Assembly: GCF_938015485.1 (NCBI RefSeq)
Contig: NZ_CALLVU010000062.1
Location: 1-14,838 of the forward strand
Direction of reading: 5' to 3'
Length of the DNA stretch: 14,838 nt
Source of the DNA: an uncultured Lachnoanaerobaculum sp.
GTDB taxonomy: Bacteria; Bacillota; Clostridia; Lachnospirales; Lachnospiraceae
Within the stretch, counting starts at the first letter, position 1, and each line of letters opens with the position of its first letter. The notes under the pieces are model-generated. The model was given only the letters and a program-made list of their open reading frames with translations, was not told where the DNA came from and did no database searches. Position numbers and translations under genes: made by a program. Below, piece after piece: positions 1-7,900 of the stretch.

Positions 1-1659
1 ATTTCTCAAATATGCATCAGCCAATGAATAACTCAGTTCCTGACCGGCTGCATTTCTTACTCTACCGTAATTCCTGATAAGCTTCCAATATACATCATTG
101 GCATGTGCATTCAAATCGTTGATAAAAGCTGTATGTGTAGCAGGTGTAAGCTGTGTCTGAACTATAAGACCTACCGCATCCTCTTCAAACTGTGATATGG
201 TTATATCATCATCAAAGACAAGTCTGAAATACCTGTACTCCGGCGGTGTTGCCAATGTGGTAGATACGGAGTTTGCTCTGTAGTCTGCGGCACTGCTAAC
301 CTGAACAGGTGTAATATTTGTAGCAATAGTAGTCCATGTAGTTCCGTTGTCGGAGCCGATAAGCTTATTGTGTGAAAGCTTTGCAAGTTCTGTCGCAGTG
401 AATCTTTCAGGTCTTACTCTAAGCTCATACCCTGTAAGAAGGCTTCTTGCCTGCGGTTCATCCTCTATCATTCTGAATGTAACACTGCTTGCAGTCTGCG
501 GTCTTTTTACACCGAACTGATCGACACTTACCAAATAGTTATATTTATAGTCTGCATCCCTCGGTACCAGATAGCCTCCATCCCCGAGTAATATCTTTTT
601 TACACGGATTCTTCTTACATATGAAACATTGTATTCTATATTACCGCTTCTTCTTGTAGAGTTATCTAAAGTTCCGTCATCGTTCACCAATGTAGTGACC
701 TGCTGCATAGTTATCTTCGTCCATGTAGGAACTAAAGTAATCGGCTGATTTCCGTCCCACTTGAGCGAAAAAGGCGGCTCTACTACTGTTGACAGCCCTC
801 TGTCCACTATCTGTGTGATAGTTCTGTCTGTACTGTTATATGTCCAATTCGAATTGTTCGGGAGTGAAGGATCCCATACTGCAGTAGCCGGAAGAGTAAT
901 CTTAAACTCTACTTTTCTCTTATCCATACCCGCACCGGTTCCTGACGGTACTTGTGATACACCGCCGTTAGCTGTATTTGCAGGACCGCTGTAACCGTAT
1001 CCTGACAAACTTGATACAAAGTCTGTAGACAGTCTGTCATTTGTGGCATTTGTTGCCTCATCCGATACATATTCGCTTTTTCTGTTGTTACTTGCAACTG
1101 TCGATGTGTTGGCTGACATAATTCCGACAGGATATGCCTTTGCAACAAACTGATTGTTTGAGCTTGCAAGCGGTGCATCTGTAGCAGGATTTTTACCCGC
1201 TTCAAAAAGCTTTACCGGAATATGGAATGTCTCACCGTTTTGCACTGCCGAATTCTTTAGAGTCGCCTTCACAGGTACTGCGGCGTATCCTGTATCAAGT
1301 CTTGAATAGTTTATCTTTATAATATAGTAATTCGGATCACTGTTTATAATATTTACACTGCTTACTCCCGACACCAAAGTAACATCACTTACAACAGGCG
1401 GTGCAAATATACTCTTGTCAAAATACACATACGAAAACGGATTGTACAGTGTGGATACTGTTCCTGAAAGTGTATTTGTCACATAGTATGACTCTTTTTG
1501 TGCAACTATAGATGACGTCTGCCCGGATAAACCGTACCTCACATCTGTAGTGACTGCACTACCTGCACCTGTTGCATGTATTTCGCCGGGCGGCGGCAGT
1601 ACCGACAGTATCAGTGCGAAAAATAATAACAAAAAATATTTTAACGATTTTTTTGCCAT
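1..1659 (-). CDS. Secreted surface adhesin, 3' end outside the window
   Basis: An open frame of 553 codons runs from ATG at 1659 to the window edge without a stop. The start follows GGAGGT with 3 bases between, nearly the same arrangement as in the giant adhesin upstream. Residues 1-30 form a signal peptide: Lys-rich start (MAKKSLK), a long Leu/Phe core and an AxA-like end near IHATG. The rest is Ser/Thr/Asn-rich beta-type sequence, as in Gram-positive adhesin N-terminal regions. It is paralogous to the N-terminal region of the 2722-aa protein: shared landmarks in the same order are a VP(V/F)KAT block, SSNN-F-AK-YPVG, D(K/R)RK before LPA, NDDG(T/S)LD and LSHNKLIG. No repeats or anchor are visible because the C-terminus is missing. 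The role is inferred to be adhesion; the ligand is unknown. The reading frame is sure, the exact function is not. Confidence 0.85.
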   Translation of the reverse strand, partial: MAKKSLKYFLLLFFALILSVLPPPGEIHATGAGSAVTTDVRYGLSGQTSSIVAQKESYYVTNTLSGTVSTLYNPFSYVYFDKSIFAPPVVSDVTLVSGVSSVNIINSDPNYYIIKINYSRLDTGYAAVPVKATLKNSAVQNGETFHIPVKLFEAGKNPATDAPLASSNNQFVAKAYPVGIMSANTSTVASNNRKSEYVSDEATNATNDRLSTDFVSSLSGYGYSGPANTANGGVSQVPSGTGAGMDKRKVEFKITLPATAVWDPSLPNNSNWTYNSTDRTITQIVDRGLSTVVEPPFSLKWDGNQPITLVPTWTKITMQQVTTLVNDDGTLDNSTRRSGNIEYNVSYVRRIRVKKILLGDGGYLVPRDADYKYNYLVSVDQFGVKRPQTASSVTFRMIEDEPQARSLLTGYELRVRPERFTATELAKLSHNKLIGSDNGTTWTTIATNITPVQVSSAADYRANSVSTTLATPPEYRYFRLVFDDDITISQFEEDAVGLIVQTQLTPATHTAFINDLNAHANDVYWKLIRNYGRVRNAAGQELSYSLADAYLRN

Positions 1660-1918
1660 AATACCTCCATCATTTATTTTTTGTTTTACATAAAAAATAA
1701 TCCCAAAAAAATATTTGGAAATTTTAACATTGGCTTATATGTAAAGCAAAATCAATTTATTGTCGTATATTCTTAACAGTCAGTTATGCCAACTAAAGCA
1801 TTATACCTGTAAATATTCTATCATTTTTTAGGAATGATTACTATAGTTATTCTTTAATAAAGATTTACTAATATCTGACTTTTAATGTAAGATTTATTTT
1901 TATCTGTATTATAAGTTT
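1660..1918. other. AT-rich intergenic region upstream of the partial adhesin
   Basis: Non-coding spacer between the terminator of the giant adhesin and the start of the partial adhesin. It holds the ribosome binding site at its left end and a candidate minus-strand promoter. No small gene or RNA gene could be recognised. Confidence 0.6.
1764..1792 (-). promoter_or_regulatory. Candidate sigma-A promoter of the partial adhesin
   Basis: On the minus strand, TTGGCA (1787-1792) and TATACG (1764-1769) are separated by exactly 17 bases. The -35 matches the consensus at 5 of 6 positions and the -10 at 4 of 6. Transcription would start near 1757, giving a leader of about 100 bases. This is a match by eye in AT-rich DNA, so chance is possible. 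Confidence 0.4.
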
Positions 1919-1945
1919 AAAAACCCCCGGTTTTTAGCCGGGGGG
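1919..1945 (-). terminator. Intrinsic terminator of the giant adhesin gene
   Basis: On the minus strand, seven bases after the TAG stop, a perfect 7-bp stem CCCCCGG / CCGGGGG closes a 7-base A-rich loop and runs directly into five Ts and then TAAA. The stem is 1924-1930 with 1938-1944. This is a textbook Rho-independent terminator and separates the giant gene from the partial adhesin downstream. Confidence 0.92.
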
Positions 1946-1951
1946 TGAAAA

Positions 1952-4900
1952 CTATCTGTCTTCTTTTTTCTTTAATACAAGTGATATTGCAGCTGCCAGT
2001 GAGCTTATAAGGATGAAGAAGTAGCCTCTTACATCTTTGCTGTCGGCAGTCTTCGGAACCGACATTGCTTTTCTTGTATCCGGAACTATAGTCGCCTTCT
2101 GTGGTGTAGGCTTCTTAGTCTCGATTACAGGCTTGTCGATTATAGGTACTACAGTATCAATTGCGTTCTTTGATTGTCCGTTGTTTGTTATAACAGACTT
2201 TGCAGGTCTTACATTAGCGTTTCCGCCCGAGCTTCCGCTTCCGCCTCGACTTCCGTTAGAAGATGTTGCAATAGAAGGTGTAGCTATAGGTCTGTTAGGT
2301 CTGATAACAAGATCCTGATCTCTACCCGGAGTGATTATCTGACTCGGTGTAGCTATTCTTGACGGTGTTATCGGACTTGGTATTATCGGATTAATCGGAC
2401 TTGGACTAACCGGTGTTATCGGGCTTATCGGACTCGGTGTTATCGGATTAACCGGATTTATCGGTGTTACAGGTGTAACAGGGCTTATCGGGTTAATCGG
2501 ACTCGGGCTAACCGGAGTCGGTGTTACAGGAGGTACCGGTGTGATAACCACACTTGGGTTCTTTCTGTAGATATATGTCACTTCGATTGTTCCGTTTGAG
2601 AATATTCCTGTTTCTCTTCCCTGTACCAGATATAAGCTGTATCCTGTAATATCCTTTTGGGTAGTGGTATATGGGAGTCCAAGGCTTCTTGTACCGTCAA
2701 GTACCTCATCACTTTCTATAGGGAATCCTGCAGTATCTTTATAATGGGCAATTACATTTCCTGCATCTTTTCTTCTATATACATATGTGACTGTCTGATC
2801 TGTACTTGTAAATGTTCCGTTTGCATTTGCCGGTACACTTAACAAGTCAAAATTATCAAAACTCTTGGCACTTGTAGTGTATGGAAGTCCAAGCTTCTCA
2901 CTACCGTCCATTACCTCAGGAGTCTCAAGAGGCACATTTCCGTTCTCATCAATATGCTCTACCGTTACAGTTCCTGCATCTTTACGCTTATAGATATAAT
3001 TTACCGTAATAGGTGCCACTGTAAACGTTCCGTTTGCGTTTGCCGGTACACTTATCAAGTCATAATTTGTGATAGTCTTAGGTGTTGTAGTATAAGGCAA
3101 TCCTACATTATCACTTCCTGTAATAGTATCCGGATTGTCAATCCTGTTGCCGTGATTGTCAAGGTAATTTATTCTTACTCCGCCTGACTGCTTTCTCTTA
3201 TAAAGATATGTTACAGTCTGAGCTCCGCTTGCAAATGTACCGTTTGCGTTTGCCGGCACGCTGCTTACCTCAAAGTCCGCATAACTTTCAGGACTTGTTG
3301 TATATGGCAATCCCAGCTTTCTTGTACCGTCAAGTACGTTCGGTGCACTAAGATCGCTGTTGTCATATACCGACTTATGATAAACTGTCACATTTCCGGC
3401 ATCGCTTCTTCTGTAGACATAAGTTACAGTCTGCGGTCCTGATGTAAATACACCGTTTGCGTTAAGAGGTGTGCTCACCAATGTGAAGTTCGGTATTGTT
3501 TTTGCTGTTGTATTATACGGAAGTCCGAGTTTTCCGACTCCTGATTGAACGTCAGGTGTTGAAATAACGTTACCGCCGTCATCTACATAAACTGTTGTTA
3601 CATCTCCTGCCGGCTTTCTTCTATATTCATATATTACAGTCTGAGAACCTGTGGTAAATCTACCGTTCTTATTAGCCGGCTGGGCAACCAACTCATAATC
3701 TGTGATGTTCTCTTCATTTGTAGTATATGGAAGTCCGAGTTTTCCGGCTCCGCTTAGAACGGCGTCACTGTGTAGTGATGTTCCGGTTCCCTGCTCAAGA
3801 TATTTTACTGTAACATCTCCCGCATCGTTTCTTGTGTAGTAATATGTTACCACTGTAGTTCCGCTTGCAGGATAATTTCCGCTATATGCTGTAGGTGTAG
3901 CACTTACTACCGTATAATTTGCCACAGCCGCAGGACTTGTAGTATATGTAAGTCCCGACTTGCCTACTCCGCTTAAGTTCTCATCAGGTGATACCTGTGT
4001 AGTACTTCCTGCTTCATAGTGGTGAACCAAAACATTTCCCGCATCATTTCTTCTGTACTCGTAGATTACAATCTGAGGTCCCGTCGTAAATGTACCGTTC
4101 TTATTAGCCGGCTGACCTACAAGTGTGAAATGCGGAACGTTCTGTTCATTGGTTGTATAAGGAAGACCGAGTCTACCTGTACCGCTTAAGTTATCGTCGC
4201 CTGCTACCTGTGTGGTTGTTCCCTGCTCATAGTGATGTACTGTAACATCTCCTGCATTGTTTCTTGTGTAGTAGTATGTTACTACTGTAGTTCCGGTATT
4301 CGGATATGTTCCGGTGTGGTCTATAGGTGTGGCATCTACTACTGTGTAGTTTGGTACGGTTGCCGGACTTGTATTGTATGTAAGTCCCATCTTACCTACG
4401 CCGCTTAAGTTATCATCGCCTGCTACCTGTGTGGTTGTTCCCTGCTCATAGTGATGTACCAAAACATTTCCTGCATTTTTTCTTCTGTACTTGTAGATCA
4501 AAGTCTGCGGGCTTGCACCATGTGTAAGGTTTGTTGTACCTGTTGCACTTGGTGTGGTCGCACTCGGCGCTCCGCTTGTATCTACTCCTACATACTCAAA
4601 GTTGGCTATATTGGCTTCCTTATTTGTAAAGCTTTCAGTCAATCCGAGTTTTCCGTTTCCTGAAACTACTACAGCACTTGGTGTACCGCCTGTAGGAGAG
4701 TAAAGCTCTGTTGTAGTTCCGTCCTCATAGTGATGTACCGTAATATTTGCAGCATCTTTTCTTCTGTAGTAATAGTTTACTACCTGATTGCCTGCCACAT
4801 ATGTAACTGTGGTTGCTCCTGTAGTTGTATTAGGAGTGTTGGCTCCGCCGGCTCCTGTTACATCCACTCTTACAAACTCATAGTTATCAATATCGGCTTC

Positions 4901-7900
4901 CTTATTTGTAAGGTCTTCACTAAGTCCGAGCTTTCCTGTACCGTTAAATACCTCAGCACTTGGGGTTGTGGATCCGCCATGCTTATAAAGCTGTGTTGTA
5001 GTTCCGTCTATATAGTGGTTGACTGTGATATCTCCCGCATTCTTACGCTTGTACTCATAAATTACCGTAATATCACTGCCTGCCGCCGGATAGTTACCTG
5101 TATGACCTGTAGGTGTAGCACTTACCAAGTCGTAGTTTGTAAAGGTATCAGGTGTTGTTGTATATGTCAGTCCGAGTTTTCCGGCTCCGCTCATTGTATT
5201 AGGTAAACGAAGCGGTGTATTTGTTCCCTGCTCTACATATTTTACTATAACATTTCCTGCATCTTTTCTCTTGTACTTATAGATAACAGTTTGTGCTGTT
5301 GTCCTATGTGTAAGAGTTGTCTCTCCTGTGCCGCTTGGACTTGTAGCTGAAGGGGCTCCGCTTACATCTACACTTGCATATTCAAAGTTTGCAATATTTG
5401 CAGCCTGATTTGTAAGGTTCTCAGTTAATCCGAGTTTTCCGGCTCCTGAAATTGTAACTGCACTTGGAGCTGCGGCTCCTGTCGGTGTGAATAGCTCTGT
5501 TGTAGTACCGTCCTCATAGTGGTGTACTGTGATATTTGCCGCATTCTTTCTTCTATACCTATATATTACAGTCTGTGCTCCTGTCTGATATGTAACATTT
5601 GTCTGTCCTGAGCCTCCGGTCGCTGTAAGTCCCGGTGCTCCGCTTGTATCGACACTGACATATTCATAGTTGTCTATGTCCGCTTCTCTGTTTACAAATG
5701 TTTCGCTCAGTCCAAGTTTTCCTGCACCGTCAAATACCTCAGCACTTGGAGCTGTGGCTCCTGTAGGCTTATACAGTTCACTTGACTGTCCTACTTCGTA
5801 GTGATGTACGGTAATATTACCTGCGTTATTTCTCTTATAGTAATAGGTTACCGTCTGATTACCGCTCTGATATGTACCGTTTTGATTGCTCGGCACTGTC
5901 ACTACTGTGAAGTTCTGTATAGGTTGTGTGGTTGTTGTATAAGGAAGACCGAGTTTTCCTGCTCCCGACAATGTCATATCAGGTACCAACTGAGTGGTGG
6001 TTCCCTGCTCGTAGTGATGCACTATAACATTTCCGGCATCCTTTCTCTTGTACTTATAAATAACCGTCTGTGCCGTAGTTCCATGTGTAAGTGTAGTCTC
6101 TCCTGTGCTGCTTGGGCTTGTAGCTGAAGGGGCTCCGCTTACATCTATTCCTACATAATCGTAGTTAGCAATATCGGCAGCTTTATTTGTAAGATCCTCA
6201 GTCAAACCGAGTTTTCCGGTTCCCGAAATGGTCACCGCACTTGGTGTGCCTCCGGCTGTCTGTGAATAAAGCTCTGTGGTAGTTCCGTCCTCATAGTGAT
6301 GTACCGTTATATTTGCCGCATTCTTTCTCTTATAGTAGTAAGTTACTGTCTGCGGTGTACTAAGGTAAGTAACAGTCGTTGCACCTGTCGCACTTGGCGC
6401 AGTCGCGCTGCTTGCTCCTGTTTTATCCACACTTACATACTCAAAGTTGTCTATATCGGCAGCCTTGTTTGTAAGGTTTTCGCTCAGTCCAAGTTTCTGC
6501 GTACCGTCAAATACCTCGGCACTTGGAGCTGTAGCTCCTGACGGCTTATAAAGTTCGGTAGTCTGACCCACCTCGTAGTGGTGTACAGTAATATCTCCCG
6601 CCTGTTTTCTCTTATACTTAAGTATAACGACGTTCTGACCCGGATTCAGTGTTCCGCTAAGCGGTCTGCCGTTTGTCAAATCCGGTTCTGCGTATTCAAA
6701 GTTTGTTACGCCTGTAAGAGTTGTAGGCGGTGTAACACTGTATGTTGCTCTAAATGCGTGTATAGAATCCGTATCCGGAACATTTCCGCTGCCGTCATCA
6801 AGAGGTATCGGATTGCCCGACATATCTACATGTTTTACTTTAAGTGTCGAATTGCTTGCTTCAAGTGCCGCATTGGCAGTCTTTTTGTCATTAGTCGGCG
6901 TTACTGTAACATTTGCCTCGAATACGGCATTACCGCCAAGTGTGCCGTTGTTAAAGTCATTACCGATTACAAGCGATGTTGAAGTAACATGTATTCCGCT
7001 TAGTGTGTCTCCCGTACCCGGAGTAACCACTACTTTGTATGTACCCTGGGTTGAGATATTGTCAAATGAATAATCACCGTTGGCATCAGCTGTAGTAGTA
7101 ACAGGGTTACCGCTTGCATCACGCACCGGTGTACCGTCTGACTTATAAAGTGCTACGCTTCTTCCTGCTGCAGGTGCATCATCATCTGTTGTAAGATATG
7201 TACCGTTTGCAGTTCCGCCTGTAGGAGGTACATCATAGTAAATCTTACCGCTTATTTTGTACTTCTTCGGTACAACAGTATTGTTCAGTGCCTCAAAAGC
7301 ACCTCCATAGTTATTACCGGAGAATCCTGCAAAGGTGTTTACCGCCTTATCTGTAGTATCAAGCGGTACGGTATCAGGCATCTTAGCCTTAAATGTAAGC
7401 ACATCTGTAGTATGGCTTGCAAGTGAATATCCCGGCTTCATCTTAGCCCTGAACATAGTTACCTGTGACCAATCGGATACTGAAGATACCCATGTAGCTC
7501 CGCCGTAGTTTGCAGCTATATTACCCTCTGTAACAGGGGTGGTACTGTATTCAAACGTATAATTTGCATTTGCGTCTATCGGTCCTGCAAGTGTTACCTT
7601 ATATGTGGAACCTCTATCTGTATAGACACCCTGTTGATTAGGTACTATAGATTTATCTCCCACATGTGGCAATATATCATAGAATGTAAATCCGGTTACC
7701 GCCGCAATAGAGTTATTAAAGATATTCAACTGATAATCTACTATCTGCTCACTGTCAGGAGTAGTAATGGATGAGTACTGTGCATTTCCGGCATCGGCTC
7801 TCTTTGATCTCTTGGTCAAAATAAGCTCAAGCGGTGGACTGTATACATAGTTTTCCTTTTTACTTGAAAACTTTTCAGTAGTATTTCCGTCATTATCAAG

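Noticed and set aside
2037..2318. 93-aa plus-strand ORF, with an identical copy at 10782-11063
   Set aside because: It lies antisense to the shared stalk/anchor cassette; its identity in both places follows from the DNA repeat, and there is no ribosome binding site or recognisable protein.
4451..6541. Plus-strand ORFs starting MMYxNI (4451, 4730, 5801, 6296)
   Set aside because: They are antisense to MucBP units, and their common start comes from the repeated HHYE coding sequence. Composition is unnaturally rich in Cys, Arg and Ile.
2568..6844. CRISPR-like appearance of the repeated DNA
   Set aside because: The periodic units are 210-285 bp, fully coding in one frame and explained by protein domain repeats.
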